Source: Sphingobium sp.
GTDB lineage: Bacteria; Pseudomonadota; Alphaproteobacteria; Sphingomonadales; Sphingomonadaceae
Reading direction: 5' to 3'
Assembly (NCBI GenBank): GCA_009360885.1
Contig: SPEL01000002.1
Location: 810,001 to 857,605, forward strand
DNA: 47,605 bases
The translations under genes were made by a program, and so were the position numbers. Under the pieces are notes generated by a model, which was not told the DNA's origin, did not search any database, and saw only the letters and a program-made list of their open reading frames with translations. Positions 1 through 9,525 of the stretch are shown one piece after another. The stretch's first letter is position 1; the number at the start of each line of letters is the position of its first letter.

Positions 1-138
1 CCCGGCCACACCAGCGTCACCTAATAAACGCACCATGACGCTACTAATCTGCCGACCCACGGAAAACTGCCATTTCTTTGTCAGAATCAGGTGATTTGTG
101 ATTCCCGAATCTGATTCCCAAATGTCACGCAACCAGAA

Positions 139-564
139 TCAGGCCTCTCCACTTTGCGCCCGCACGCCATAAAGCTCCAGCCGATGATCTACGAGCCGAT
201 ACCCCAGTCGTTCCGCCACGAGTTTCTGAAGCAGCTCAATCTCCGGATCGACAAACTCGATAACCTGTCCGGTCTCTACATCTATCAGATGGTCATGATG
301 CGTGTCGGGCGCTGGTTCATAACGGGAGCGGCCGTCCCCAAATTCGTGCCGCTCTAATATACCGGCCTCTTCGAATAATCGAACCGTCCGATAGACGGTA
401 GCGATGGATATGCCGGGATCTATTTGCGTAGCCCTTATATGCAGCTGTTCCACATGGGGGTGATCGTCAGAATCAGACAATATGCGCGCGATGATCCGCC
501 GTGGCTCCGTGATGCGCAATCCTTTTGCCGCGCATAATGCTTCTATATCTATAGAGCGCTTCAT
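139..564 (-). CDS. fur: Fur-family transcriptional regulator
   Basis: A 141-residue metal-responsive repressor of the Fur family. The N-terminal winged helix (about residues 10-80) carries the typical recognition segment ISIATVYRTVRLFEEAGIL, followed by the dimerisation and metal-binding part with HHDH at 89-92 and VIEFVDPEIE near 101-110. The CxxC pair that follows HDH in classical Fur is replaced by IDVETG, as in alphaproteobacterial Fur/Mur-type proteins. The ATG at 564 is chosen because GGAGGTGAT lies directly in front of it; an in-frame start at 657 would add 31 unconserved residues. It probably controls iron or manganese homeostasis. No target gene can be named from this window. Confidence 0.88.
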   Translation of the reverse strand: MKRSIDIEALCAAKGLRITEPRRIIARILSDSDDHPHVEQLHIRATQIDPGISIATVYRTVRLFEEAGILERHEFGDGRSRYEPAPDTHHDHLIDVETGQVIEFVDPEIELLQKLVAERLGYRLVDHRLELYGVRAQSGEA

Positions 565-746
565 ATCACCTCCATCCAGACAACCAATTTCACCGCCCAG
601 CATGTTCATGGGCGGCGCATCGTTTTTCATCCTATAGATCACTTCTTTTAATTGCAAATGACTCTCATTAACCTATATTGTGATGTTCTGGTTGCTGGCC
701 GATTCATTCCATCAGGCGCGCATCACAGGGATAATGAGGAGACACC

Positions 747-1241
747 ATGTATAGCCTTATCGACCAGCCCACCCAAAAGCTTTGCAGAGGCAGTCATTTC
801 CTGTTGTGGGCCATGCGGGGCTGGATACATGCGATGGAAAAGCAGAAATGCCCCCCCGCTGCATTGGGCCCAGGTTTCTCCTGCGCTGGCCTGTTGCCTG
901 CCCTGCCGCATTTCAACCAGGTCATGGCTCTGCTCAATCGGAACAGTTTGGAGAATATTGCGGTCGCCCCCATGCCCTGCCGCCATATATTAGAGGACGA
1001 GGCCATTTTGCTGGCGCTGTGGCGAGATATGACCGCTGGCCTGACGGACTCTGCACAGGAAACCCTGACCTTATTAGTAGAAGAAGAGGTTATCCCACCG
1101 CTTTATAGAGCCATGATGGCAATATCGGAGAAAATGGCAGGGGTGAACCTGCCACCTTATGGGCTGGGCGCAGAGGAAGATAACGCAGGCGGGCCGGATC
1201 GAGCCTCTGGCACAGTTTTTAACCGCCGGGATGATAGCTAA
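747..1241 (+). CDS. Hypothetical protein, 164 aa
   Basis: An open frame of 164 residues starting at ATG 747 after a good ribosome binding site (GAGGAG, 5 nt spacing). It is divergent from the Fur-type gene. The middle is rich in hydrophobic residues, with several Cys and repeated Leu-Pro segments, and the C-terminus is polar. I do not recognise a family and see no signal peptide or clear membrane helix. Position next to fur does not establish a role. The start signal and in-frame length support a real gene. Confidence 0.6.
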   Translation: MYSLIDQPTQKLCRGSHFLLWAMRGWIHAMEKQKCPPAALGPGFSCAGLLPALPHFNQVMALLNRNSLENIAVAPMPCRHILEDEAILLALWRDMTAGLTDSAQETLTLLVEEEVIPPLYRAMMAISEKMAGVNLPPYGLGAEEDNAGGPDRASGTVFNRRDDS

Positions 1242-1320
1242 ACCCCGATTTTACCTGCCACGAATATCTGGCCCATGCTTTGTCGGGCACAGATATGGAT
1301 AAAATTGCCTTTGTGATGTA

Positions 1321-1350
1321 TGATATTATCAGTTGATATATTATCCATCA
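1321..1350. promoter_or_regulatory. Palindromic operator-like site upstream of the XRE gene
   Basis: TGATATTATCA at 1321-1331 is a perfect 11-bp palindrome, followed by the related TTGATATATTATCCATCA. It lies about 30 nt in front of the XRE regulator start, where an autoregulatory operator or -10 region would be expected. Binding by the adjacent regulator is inferred. Confidence 0.4.
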
Positions 1351-1362
1351 TGAGGTCGCATA

Positions 1363-1692
1363 ATGATTACAGCGCAGCAAATGCGCGCCGCACGCGCGCT
1401 ATTGGGGATTGACCAGAAGCAACTGGCCGAACTGGCTGGCTTATCCCTTCCGACGATACAAAGGATGGAATCGTCCTCTGGTCAGGTACGCGGCATGGTC
1501 GATACGCTGGTGAAGATAGTGTCGGCACTGGAAAAAGCCGGAATTGAGCTGATCGGGGAACATGCCCCCTCCAGTGGCCTTGGCCGTGGGGTTCGGTATC
1601 GCACTTCTTCTGAGGGGCATTCTCCGCTGGCCAGTGGTTCCATCCTTTATGACCGCCCGGCTTCCTCCCCCGCTGGTGATGAAAGGAAATAA
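1363..1692 (+). CDS. XRE-family helix-turn-helix regulator
   Basis: A 109-residue protein with an N-terminal Cro/C1-type HTH at about residues 4-60 (QMRAARALLGIDQKQLAELA, then SLPTIQRME in the recognition helix). The rest is polar and probably disordered. The start follows GAGG with suitable spacing. The stop is 3 nt before the SulP start, so both are almost certainly one transcript, and the regulator may control the transporter. A palindromic site lies just upstream. Confidence 0.85.
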   Translation: MITAQQMRAARALLGIDQKQLAELAGLSLPTIQRMESSSGQVRGMVDTLVKIVSALEKAGIELIGEHAPSSGLGRGVRYRTSSEGHSPLASGSILYDRPASSPAGDERK

Positions 1693-1695
1693 GCG

Positions 1696-3348
1696 ATGAA
1701 GGAAGCCTTCACCCCGGCGCTACTCAGCTCTTTGCGCAATGGTTATAGTCTTTCCCAATTCAGAGATGACGCCATCGCCGGGTTGACCGTGGCCATCGTG
1801 GCCCTGCCGCTGGCCATGGCATTGGGGATTGCCAGCGGCGCATCGCCGGATAAAGGATTGGTGACAGCCATTGTCGCGGGCTTTTTGATTTCCGCGCTTG
1901 GCGGCTCCCGCGTGCAGATAGGTGGACCGACCGGCGCCTTTGTTGTCGTTATCTCCGGGATTATCGCACAGCATGGCTATTCCGGGCTGGTGCTGGCAAC
2001 CGCCATGGCAGGCGTCATACTGATTATCGCGGGCTATGCCGGCGTCGGGCGGTTGATGAAATATATCCCCACGCCTGTCGTCATCGGTTTTACCACTGGC
2101 ATCGCCGTTATTATCGCATCCAGCCAGATTGCCGATTTTCTGGGGTTGAAGACAGAGCATGTCCCTGCCGAATTTTTCGGTAAATGGGCGGCCTATATAA
2201 ATGCAATCGGCACCACCAATATCGCGGCGATGGCCATTGGGCTGGGCGCGCTGGCAATCATTCTTATCCTGAAAAAGGTCGCGCCTCGCTGGCCCGGCTA
2301 TTTGATCGCATTGACGGCAGCGGCAGTGGCTGCGCTTGCCCTGAAGCTGCCGGTGGAAACCGTTGGGCTGCGTTTCCCTGACATGCCCACGGCCCTGCCC
2401 GCACCGCATATACCGGCCTTCACATGGCAAATGCTGGTGGATGTATCCGGTCCGGCCTTCACCATTGCATTCCTCGCAGGGATTGAGGCCTTGCTCTCCG
2501 CCACCGTTGCCGATGGGATGACGGGCCAGCGCCATCGCCCCGGTCAGGAGCTTGTCGGGCAAGGCGCGGCCAATATCGCTTCGGCGCTTTTTGGTGGGCT
2601 GCCCGCCACCGGGGCCATCGCGCGCACCGCCACCAATATTCGGGCGGGCGGAAAGACACCTATGTCGGGCATATTCCATGCCTTTTTCCTGCTGCTGATG
2701 CTGCTGATCGCCGGGCCGCTCATCGCTTATATTCCGATGGCCGCTTTGGCCGCCGTGCTGCTGATCGTCGCATGGGGGATGAGCGAAATTGATCGCTTCC
2801 ACGCCTTGCTGCGTCAGAATGCCGGAGAACGCCTGCTTCTCCTCCTTACATTCGGGCTGACAGTGGTGGTTGATCTGACTGTCGCCATCGGGGTTGGAGT
2901 AACGCTCGCCTCCTTGCTCTTCATGGCACGGATGAGCGAATCTGCCGGTATTATCGGGGATGAGGTACAGGAAGAGGATCTGACGCAGCGTGCTGATCTG
3001 CCCGAAGGGGTTGAGGTGTTTCGCCTCGCCGGGCCATTGTTTTTCGGCGTTGCGGGGGAAATGCTCGATGCGCTCACCCGTATCGGGCGGACACCGAAGG
3101 TCGTGATATTAAGGCTCAGCCGTGTTCCTTATATTGATTCATCGGGGATTAGCGCCCTCTCCAGCTTTGTAAAACAGGCCGAAAAAGCGGGCGCACGCAC
3201 GTTACTGTGCGAGGTGCGCCCCGCTGTCGCCAGTGAATTGGCGCGGGCGCGGCCTGTCTTCGCCGGGGCAGATCATGTCGGCAGCTTTCACGCCGCGCTG
3301 GAACAGGCGGCCACAGAAGTCGCGACGGAAACGGCACCCATCCAATGA
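1696..3348 (+). CDS. SulP-family anion transporter with STAS domain
   Basis: A 550-residue inner-membrane permease. Residues about 20-420 contain the many hydrophobic helices of the SLC26/SulP fold, including GGPTGAFVVVISGI near 76-89 and a conserved loop after IAGLTVAIVALPLAMALGIA. The C-terminal part (about 440-535) is a STAS domain with the hallmark YIDSSGISAL. The family transports sulfate, bicarbonate or dicarboxylates; the substrate cannot be read from sequence. It follows the XRE gene by 3 nt. Length matches the family. Confidence 0.92.
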   Translation: MKEAFTPALLSSLRNGYSLSQFRDDAIAGLTVAIVALPLAMALGIASGASPDKGLVTAIVAGFLISALGGSRVQIGGPTGAFVVVISGIIAQHGYSGLVLATAMAGVILIIAGYAGVGRLMKYIPTPVVIGFTTGIAVIIASSQIADFLGLKTEHVPAEFFGKWAAYINAIGTTNIAAMAIGLGALAIILILKKVAPRWPGYLIALTAAAVAALALKLPVETVGLRFPDMPTALPAPHIPAFTWQMLVDVSGPAFTIAFLAGIEALLSATVADGMTGQRHRPGQELVGQGAANIASALFGGLPATGAIARTATNIRAGGKTPMSGIFHAFFLLLMLLIAGPLIAYIPMAALAAVLLIVAWGMSEIDRFHALLRQNAGERLLLLLTFGLTVVVDLTVAIGVGVTLASLLFMARMSESAGIIGDEVQEEDLTQRADLPEGVEVFRLAGPLFFGVAGEMLDALTRIGRTPKVVILRLSRVPYIDSSGISALSSFVKQAEKAGARTLLCEVRPAVASELARARPVFAGADHVGSFHAALEQAATEVATETAPIQ

Positions 3349-3382
3349 AGGAAGGATACCGCTTTTTCTGTCATATAGCCGA

Positions 3383-4243
3383 TTAGTCAGCCGGATTTAG
3401 GGCCGTCACAATCCATGCAGCGCCATTGATGGTGACGCGCCCGTCCTGAACTTGCTGCGCATAAGCGGCCCGCACTGCATCACAGGCGCGCTCGCGCACC
3501 TCCTCACTTTCCGACGCAAGCGCGCGGGAGAGCGGACCAAGCTCAAACGCCATGGCAAGGGCATCTTCAATAGCGGCCTCATTCGTTTCCCCCCGCCCAT
3601 AGATAATGTCATGGTCAAAGGGCGTGAAGGTAACATCAACAAAGCCTGCATCCTCAAGGATTTTCTGAACACGGCCTTTATCCCCGAAAGAGAATGGACC
3701 GGGCGCATCAGCAGGCAATGGCACGACAGGCGGGATAAGCCCCTTAATCGCCTTCATCGGCAGGCGCACCCAATCATTTTCGTTCGCCCCGCGCCAGCAT
3801 ATGAACGCCAGCCGCCCCGACGGCTTCAGTGCCCGCCGCAAATGGGTGAAGGCCCCCGCCGCATCATCAAAAAACATCACCCCGAAACGGGAATAGAGCA
3901 GATCAAACTGCGCAGGCGGTACATCAGCATTGCTGGCATCCGCCAATAAGAAGCGTACATTGGACTGATCGCCCGCACGTTCCTTCGCCCGCTCAATCAG
4001 TTGCGCGGAAATATCTACCCCCGTCACATGCCCTTCCGCCACTCGCTCCGCCAGCGCAAAGCTGGTCGTCCCCGCGCCGCAGCCTATATCCAATATCGTC
4101 TCGCCCACTGCAGGCTGCGCAGCATCAATGGCGGCAGCCCCAAAAGCACCCAGCATCTGATCGAGCCATAGCTGGTGAACAACCCAACGCTCACCGCTTT
4201 CTCCGTTCCAATCCTTGACCTGCTGTTGATGCTGAACGGTCAT
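3383..4243 (-). CDS. Class I SAM-dependent methyltransferase
   Basis: A 286-residue protein with a Rossmann-type methyltransferase domain. Motif I is ILDIGCGAGTT at about 50-60, the acidic end of beta-2 is VTGVDIS, and the later LLADASNADVPPAQFDLLYSRFGVMFFDD fits motifs II-III when read in short pieces. The ATG at 4243 is preceded by GAGGATTAT and is preferred over an ATG at 4324 that would add 27 unlikely residues. It resembles UbiE-like enzymes that methylate small molecules; the substrate is unknown. It converges on sulP and is divergent from the L16 oxygenase gene. Confidence 0.85.
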   Translation of the reverse strand: MTVQHQQQVKDWNGESGERWVVHQLWLDQMLGAFGAAAIDAAQPAVGETILDIGCGAGTTSFALAERVAEGHVTGVDISAQLIERAKERAGDQSNVRFLLADASNADVPPAQFDLLYSRFGVMFFDDAAGAFTHLRRALKPSGRLAFICWRGANENDWVRLPMKAIKGLIPPVVPLPADAPGPFSFGDKGRVQKILEDAGFVDVTFTPFDHDIIYGRGETNEAAIEDALAMAFELGPLSRALASESEEVRERACDAVRAAYAQQVQDGRVTINGAAWIVTALNPAD

Positions 4244-4366
4244 ATAATCCTCATTATTGCGAAACATTCGCATATATGTCATGCCGCGAGCGAGCAGGCA
4301 AGGCCATAGCAAAGCGAAGAACAATCGCTTTTTGACAGCGCCCCCGGTTCAGCGCATGGGTGCGCC

Positions 4367-5518
4367 ATGCACATGACCCATTTCGATGCCGAGCTATTCC
4401 TGCGCGATTATTGGCAGAAACGCCCTCTCCTCATCCGCAATCCGTGGAAGGAGTGGCATAACCCGCTGGAGCCAGATGAGCTTGCCGGCCTCTCCTGTGA
4501 GGAAGGGGTGGAATCACGCCTCATCACCTGCGGCCCCGACACATTAGCCATGGAAAGCGGTCCTCTGCCCGAGGACCGCTTCGCGACATTAGGCGATTCC
4601 CCATGGACCCTATTGGTTCAGGCGGTCGATCATCATGTGCCGGAGGTTGCAGAACTGATCGAGGCATTCCGCTTCATCCCCAACTGGCGGATTGATGATG
4701 TGATGGTCAGCTATGCGACGGATGGCAGCGGGGTCGGGTCTCATTATGACCAATATGATGTGTTTCTGGTGCAAGGGCTGGGCAAAAGGCGCTGGCGCGT
4801 AGGGCCAATATGCGATGCGAATACCCCATTGCTGCCGCATGAGGACCTCCGCCTGATTGCCGATTTCGACGCAAGCGATGAATGGATATTGGAACCGGGC
4901 GATATTCTCTATCTCCCGCCTTGCTTCGCCCATGATGGCGTTGCGGTAGGCGATGATTGCATGACCTATTCCGTCGGTTTTCGCGCCCCGTCACGTGCGG
5001 AACTGGTCGAAAGCTGGTGCGACCATCAGGCCGACGCGATGACGGAGGAAGATCGCTATGCCGATCCGGACCTGAAAACGCAGGACAATCCCGGCGAAAT
5101 CAGCGAAACCGCGATTGATCGACTGCATCATATGGTGATGGAGGCACTATCGGACCGCACCGCCTTTGCCCGTTGGTTTGGCCTCCATAACAGCCTTCCC
5201 AAATATGCCGATGCGGACTGGCAGCCAGAGGAAAGCATCGAGAGCGACGAAGCTCAGGCCATGCTGACCGAAGGCGTGCCATTGGTGCGTAACCCCGCCA
5301 GCCGTTTCTCCTTCATCCGGCAGGAAGGGGCCGTGCTGCTGTTCGTGGATGGCGCCTGTTTCGAATGTTCGAGAGAAATCGCCGCACTGGCCATGGAAAT
5401 CTGCGCACGCCCCTTAGTGGTGGTGGATGAAGCCCTCAGCACATCGGAAACGGCCATTGCCCTTATCACCTCCCTTATCAATCAGGGCAGCCTTGCCTTT
5501 GAAGGGGAAGAGGGATGA
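4367..5518 (+). CDS. roxA: Cupin-like ribosomal protein L16 arginine hydroxylase (RoxA/YcfD family)
   Basis: A 383-residue JmjC/cupin-4 type Fe(II) and 2-oxoglutarate dependent oxygenase. The metal triad is visible as H126-x-D128 (within [11 protein letters not shown]) and H189 (LPPCFAHDG). The N-terminal [15 protein letters not shown] is typical of YcfD homologues, and the C-terminal part forms the dimerisation and winged-helix region. Characterised YcfD hydroxylates an arginine of ribosomal protein L16. The stop overlaps the next start in ATGA, coupling it to the 23S rRNA pseudouridine synthase. Met3 is a possible alternative start. Confidence 0.85.
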   Translation: MHMTHFDAELFLRDYWQKRPLLIRNPWKEWHNPLEPDELAGLSCEEGVESRLITCGPDTLAMESGPLPEDRFATLGDSPWTLLVQAVDHHVPEVAELIEAFRFIPNWRIDDVMVSYATDGSGVGSHYDQYDVFLVQGLGKRRWRVGPICDANTPLLPHEDLRLIADFDASDEWILEPGDILYLPPCFAHDGVAVGDDCMTYSVGFRAPSRAELVESWCDHQADAMTEEDRYADPDLKTQDNPGEISETAIDRLHHMVMEALSDRTAFARWFGLHNSLPKYADADWQPEESIESDEAQAMLTEGVPLVRNPASRFSFIRQEGAVLLFVDGACFECSREIAALAMEICARPLVVVDEALSTSETAIALITSLINQGSLAFEGEEG

Positions 5519-6066
5519 CGCTGATTCTCTTTAACAAGCCTTATGGGGTCCTCTGTCAGTTCACCGATGAGAGAAATGGCCCACCCCGCCCGACCCTCGC
5601 AGATTATATCGACAGGCCCGGTGTTTACCCCGCCGGGCGGCTTGATCTCGATAGCGAAGGTCTACTCCTGCTCACCGATGATGGACGGTTACAGGCCCGC
5701 ATTGCCTCCCCCCGTTTCAAAACACCCAAAACCTACCTCGTGCAGGTTGAAGGGGAACCAGATGAGGCCGCATTGGCAGCATTGCGCCGCAGCGTGACAT
5801 TGAAAGACGGGCCAACATTGCCTGCCGAGGCAGAACGCATTGATGCCCCTGCCCTGTGGCCGCGTGATCCCCCGGTCAGGTTCCGCAAGACTGTCACAGA
5901 TTGCTGGATAAAGCTGACCATCCGCGAAGGCCGCAACCGACAGGTGCGACGCATGACGGCAGCGGTGGGCCATCCGACATTGCGGCTGGTGCGCTGGAGC
6001 ATTGGTGACTGGACGCTTGATACTCTACCACAAGGGCAGTGGCGGGAAGTAAGCGTAATGCGGTGA
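5515..6066 (+). CDS. rluE: 23S rRNA pseudouridine synthase, RluE type
   Basis: A 183-residue RsuA/RluB/E/F-family synthase without an S4 domain. The catalytic motif [17 protein letters not shown] sits at 41-57 with D44 as the expected nucleophile. The conserved start [14 protein letters not shown] and the late motif [19 protein letters not shown] are also present. The short length and FTDE segment fit RluE, which modifies U2457 in E. coli 23S rRNA. Its ATG overlaps the stop of the L16 oxygenase gene, so both are likely translated together. Confidence 0.88.
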   Translation: MTLILFNKPYGVLCQFTDERNGPPRPTLADYIDRPGVYPAGRLDLDSEGLLLLTDDGRLQARIASPRFKTPKTYLVQVEGEPDEAALAALRRSVTLKDGPTLPAEAERIDAPALWPRDPPVRFRKTVTDCWIKLTIREGRNRQVRRMTAAVGHPTLRLVRWSIGDWTLDTLPQGQWREVSVMR

Positions 6067-6174
6067 GATGATCCCGCCGGAAAGCTGCCGCCATTCGATA
6101 TCTGGTGCCCAGCAGGGGACAAGCAAGATTATATGCTTATCTTGAAAACACTGCCTGGTACTTACCGGGCTATG

Positions 6175-6261
6175 TGGTGCGGTCGAGAAGACTCGAACTT
6201 CCACGGGCTTTCGCCCACAACGACCTCAACGTTGCGCGTCTACCAATTCCGCCACGACCGC
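6175..6261 (-). tRNA. tRNA-Leu (anticodon GAG)
   Basis: On the minus strand an 87-nt tRNA starts with GCGGTCG and ends with CGACCGC followed by an encoded ACCA. The D arm contains GGCGGAATTGGTAGACGC, the anticodon stem CAACG/CGTTG encloses TTGAGGT with anticodon GAG, a class II long variable arm (GGGC GAAA GCCC) follows, and the T loop reads TTCGAGT. The long variable arm and anticodon identify leucine, reading CUC and CUU. Confidence 0.97.
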
Positions 6262-6449
6262 ACATCACAACTGAAAACCGGTCACACCGGCATCTGGTAG
6301 GCGGTGGCCCTTAGCAAAGCCATTCACCCCATGCAAGCGCCCTGTTACAATATTCGTAATATTCCGCAAAAACATGGCCGCAACCAACCACATCGCCCAG
6401 AACATCGCCCCCAATGCGCCGTCAGGGAAGAGATGCTTAGGGTCAGGCC

Positions 6450-7448
6450 CTAGCGCTTATCCACAAAAGTAAGGGAGAGATTCTCGGCCTTTTTGGGAAT
6501 ATCCAGCCTGCTTTCATTAATGCTGGCCTCTTCACCCGGCTTCAATTCCGCCTTATCTGCCTTAGTCGTCCAGCTAAAGACCAGTCGATCCTGCGCATCC
6601 CGCAATTGCACCTCTACCGGCGGCACGGGTAGAGTATGCGAACCACTATTCACAATCCGGGCGCTGAACGCAAAATATTCCGACCCATTGGCAAGACTGC
6701 GCCGTTCCGCTGGCTTCGCCAGATAAAACAGCAAATCCGGCTCCTGACTATCGGCCAGCAAACCAGCACGCACCGCCCATTGCGGCGGGCCAAAATATTG
6801 AAGGGCAATCCCCGCACCTGCAACCAAAAGGCAAAAAACCACGGCCGCCCCTGTCCAGAGGCGGGCCGGGTTACGACGCGGGCGGCGAATCGCCGGGAGT
6901 TTACCGGAAATCAGGCTGTCATCCTCGCCCGGTCCTATTCCGCTTTCCCTGCGATAATCCTGATCGGTATCGGCCTGCGCATAAGAGGCAGGCGCGGCAA
7001 TCGAAGGGGCAGGCGCATACCCATGACCAGCAGCCAGAGGCGCAGATCGTGATGGCGCAGAGGCGAATGTTGGCTCCGGTGCGGCAATCGGGCGCACACC
7101 TTCCGCAGAAGGCGATGACGGTGACTGTGCAGAGGGAGGCGTAACCGGGTTATACCCCGAATCACCATAGCCATCAGAAGACGATACCGACGGAGATGCA
7201 GAAGGAGGTACCGCCCCCTCTGCCTGTCGCCCTTCGGCGCGCTGATACTGCGCTCTGCCCTGCCCTCCGTCACGACTTTCCACCGCATTTCCAGCCTGCG
7301 CCTGCCTGCCTGTAACCGGCAGCGGATCAGCCCCCGGCTGAAACCAGCTATGTTTACAGGAAGCGCACCGCACCTGGCGGCCATTCACACCAATGGCTTC
7401 ATCCGGAACGATATAGCGCGTTGCGCAATTGGGGCAGACGAGGATCAT
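6450..7448 (-). CDS. MJ0042-type zinc-ribbon protein with one membrane helix
   Basis: A 332-residue protein. The N-terminus MILVCPNCATRYIVPDEAIG and a second CASC pair at about residue 28 form the CxxC...CxxC zinc ribbon of the MJ0042 family. A long proline/serine/alanine-rich linker (about 45-190) follows, then a basic stretch, one hydrophobic helix (WTGAAVVFCLLVAGAGIAL) and a C-terminal periplasmic DUF3426-like beta domain. The ATG at 7448 is chosen because it places the zinc ribbon at the N-terminus; an upstream in-frame start adds a Cys-rich extension without homology. It is divergent from ftsE, an order seen in sphingomonads. Confidence 0.85.
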   Translation of the reverse strand: MILVCPNCATRYIVPDEAIGVNGRQVRCASCKHSWFQPGADPLPVTGRQAQAGNAVESRDGGQGRAQYQRAEGRQAEGAVPPSASPSVSSSDGYGDSGYNPVTPPSAQSPSSPSAEGVRPIAAPEPTFASAPSRSAPLAAGHGYAPAPSIAAPASYAQADTDQDYRRESGIGPGEDDSLISGKLPAIRRPRRNPARLWTGAAVVFCLLVAGAGIALQYFGPPQWAVRAGLLADSQEPDLLFYLAKPAERRSLANGSEYFAFSARIVNSGSHTLPVPPVEVQLRDAQDRLVFSWTTKADKAELKPGEEASINESRLDIPKKAENLSLTFVDKR

Positions 7449-7630
7449 CTCGCTGTAATAAGCCTGCACCCGACTCCGGCGCAAGTCAGGACAGCATTTC
7501 TCGTGACAATAGGGTGAACCGACTGATGCTTTACGGACACGCAACCTTATGCGATGGACAGAGGAAGCGATAGCAAGCCGCCCGTTCCATTACCAAAAGC
7601 CAAGATACAGCAACCGGATCATTCACGAAT

Positions 7631-8404
7631 ATGAACGCCATTATCGAATTCGAGAATATCGGCCTGCGCTATGGCACGGATAAGGAAGTGCTGAGCGACG
7701 TAAACTTTGCGCTGACCACTGGCGGTTTCTACTTTTTGACCGGCGCATCAGGGGCCGGGAAAACATCCTTGCTTCGCCTGCTGTATCTGGCCCAGCGACC
7801 CAGCCGGGGCGTATTACGGTTGTTCGGCGAGGATGTGGTCATGATGCACCGGGACCGCTTACCGGGTTTCCGGCGGCGCATTGGCGTAGTGTTTCAGGAT
7901 TTCCGGCTAGTGCCGCATCTGTCGGCCTATGATAATATTGCCCTGCCGCTGCGTCTTTCGGGGCTGGAGGAAAGCGCCGTCGCCCCGCCTGTTGAAGAAA
8001 TGCTGACATGGGTTGGCCTTGGTGAGCGCGCCCATGCTCTGCCCGCCGCCCTTTCCGGCGGGGAACAGCAACGCATTGCCATCGCCCGTGCCGTCATTGC
8101 CCGCCCGGACATATTGGTAGCGGACGAGCCAACTGGCAACGTTGACCCTGATATGGCGCGGCGGTTGCTTAGCCTGTTTGAGGCCCTCAATCGCCTTGGC
8201 ACCACCATTGTCATCGCTACCCATGACCTTCCGCTCATTTCCATGGTGCCCCATGGGCAGATGATGCGGCTGGAAAAAGGACGCTTGATGGACCCGACCG
8301 GCGCGCTACGCTTTCCGCCGGGGCAAGCCCGCAACCGGACGAGTACAACTATACCGCCCGATAACAGCCCAGCCGATGGCCGGGCGTTGGGCAGGCCGCT
8401 ATGA
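7631..8404 (+). CDS. ftsE: Cell division ATP-binding protein FtsE
   Basis: A 257-residue ABC ATPase. Walker A is GASGAGKTS (38-46), the Q-loop is VFQDFRL with Q89, the signature is LSGGEQ (141-146), Walker B is ILVADEP (161-167) and the switch histidine is H198 in ATHDL. FtsE with FtsX regulates septal peptidoglycan hydrolysis at the inner membrane. The C-terminus is some 35 residues longer than in E. coli and looks disordered. The stop overlaps the ftsX start by 4 nt. Confidence 0.93.
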   Translation: MNAIIEFENIGLRYGTDKEVLSDVNFALTTGGFYFLTGASGAGKTSLLRLLYLAQRPSRGVLRLFGEDVVMMHRDRLPGFRRRIGVVFQDFRLVPHLSAYDNIALPLRLSGLEESAVAPPVEEMLTWVGLGERAHALPAALSGGEQQRIAIARAVIARPDILVADEPTGNVDPDMARRLLSLFEALNRLGTTIVIATHDLPLISMVPHGQMMRLEKGRLMDPTGALRFPPGQARNRTSTTIPPDNSPADGRALGRPL

Positions 8405-9525
8405 TGGATGATAAGAACGAGGCGCAGGGAACGGATGACCGGCCAGAACTGAGCCTCAACACCCAGCTTCCTGATGCGGTGCTGGATATTACCCCTCCCC
8501 TGTCCTCTGAACCATCGGAGCCGGGCGATACAGCGCAGCAGGACCAGCCGGAGCCTGATCCCTCCACGCCAGCCACCTCTGCTGCCGGAATAAAAAGCCG
8601 CCCAGGCTTTTGGTGGCCCTTTCGGCATCTGGCTTTTCGGGATCGAGGCGCGCAGGCCGCGCGCAACCGCTGGCTACCCGAAGGACGGCGCGGCCCAATG
8701 CCATGGATCATCGCCATCATGATGTTCCTTACCATATTGGCGGGGGCCATTGGCCTGTCACTAGGCCATGCCCTCACCCAGTTGCACGGCACGCTTGCCG
8801 GGGGGCATACGGTCCAGATTGTCGAGGCCAATGCAGAGTTACGCGCACGGCAAGTAAGCAGAGTTGCCAATATGCTGCGCGAGGACAACAATATTCAGGC
8901 CGTAAGAGTCATACCGGAAAGCGAGCTTCTGGAACAATTAGAGCCATGGATCGGCACCGATATTCGCCCCGATGAACTGCCCGTTCCGGCATTAATCGAC
9001 ATAGAGGTAACGCCCGGCACTGATGCTGCGCAAATGAAGAGCATACAGCAGAGAATCACCGCCATCGCTCCCTCTGCCCGGACGGATGCGCATGAGGCTT
9101 ATATGGGGCCAATAGAGCGACTGATGCGCATATTAATGTGGGTCGCCGCCGGTGCGGTGGCGTTAATGGTGCTGGTCACGTGGGCGGTGGTGGTATTGGC
9201 CGCCCGCAGCGCCCATGCGACCCACCGTGCGACCATCGACATCATGCACCTGCTGGGCGCAACGGATTTGCAAATTGCACGCCTGTTCCAGCGACGCATG
9301 GCGCTGGATGCGATATTCGGCAGCCTGCTAGGCTCCGTAGCGGCGGGCGGCGTGCTGTGGCTGCTCCACCGCTCTGTTCTGGCGACAGAGGCTGAGCTCG
9401 CATATATGATGACTCTGCCGCCAACCCTCGCCATAGCGCTGCTGGTTATTCCGCTATCCGCCGTCTTGCTGGCGATGGTGACTGCGCGTATTACGGTACG
9501 CCGCACATTGGAACGCACCTTATGA
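8401..9525 (+). CDS. ftsX: Cell division protein FtsX
   Basis: A 374-residue permease of the FtsX family and partner of the preceding FtsE. A long acidic, proline-rich cytoplasmic N-terminus (about 1-95) precedes TM1 (PWIIAIMMFLTILAGAIGL, about 101-120). A periplasmic loop (about 125-235) follows, then three membrane segments beginning near 240, 290 and 340. The start overlaps the ftsE stop and the stop overlaps the next gene (ATGA), so the cluster is translationally coupled. Low sequence conservation is normal for FtsX; context makes the call firm. Confidence 0.9.
   Translation: MMDDKNEAQGTDDRPELSLNTQLPDAVLDITPPLSSEPSEPGDTAQQDQPEPDPSTPATSAAGIKSRPGFWWPFRHLAFRDRGAQAARNRWLPEGRRGPMPWIIAIMMFLTILAGAIGLSLGHALTQLHGTLAGGHTVQIVEANAELRARQVSRVANMLREDNNIQAVRVIPESELLEQLEPWIGTDIRPDELPVPALIDIEVTPGTDAAQMKSIQQRITAIAPSARTDAHEAYMGPIERLMRILMWVAAGAVALMVLVTWAVVVLAARSAHATHRATIDIMHLLGATDLQIARLFQRRMALDAIFGSLLGSVAAGGVLWLLHRSVLATEAELAYMMTLPPTLAIALLVIPLSAVLLAMVTARITVRRTLERTL

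Noticed and set aside
35-94. A 19-codon open frame with GAATCAGG repeats at the left edge
   Set aside because: Too short, no ribosome binding site; the repeats are short and loosely spaced.
1720-2802. A 360-residue minus-strand open frame opposite sulP
   Set aside because: It is Gln/Asp/Gly-rich antisense of a clear membrane transporter gene, a usual artefact in GC-rich DNA.
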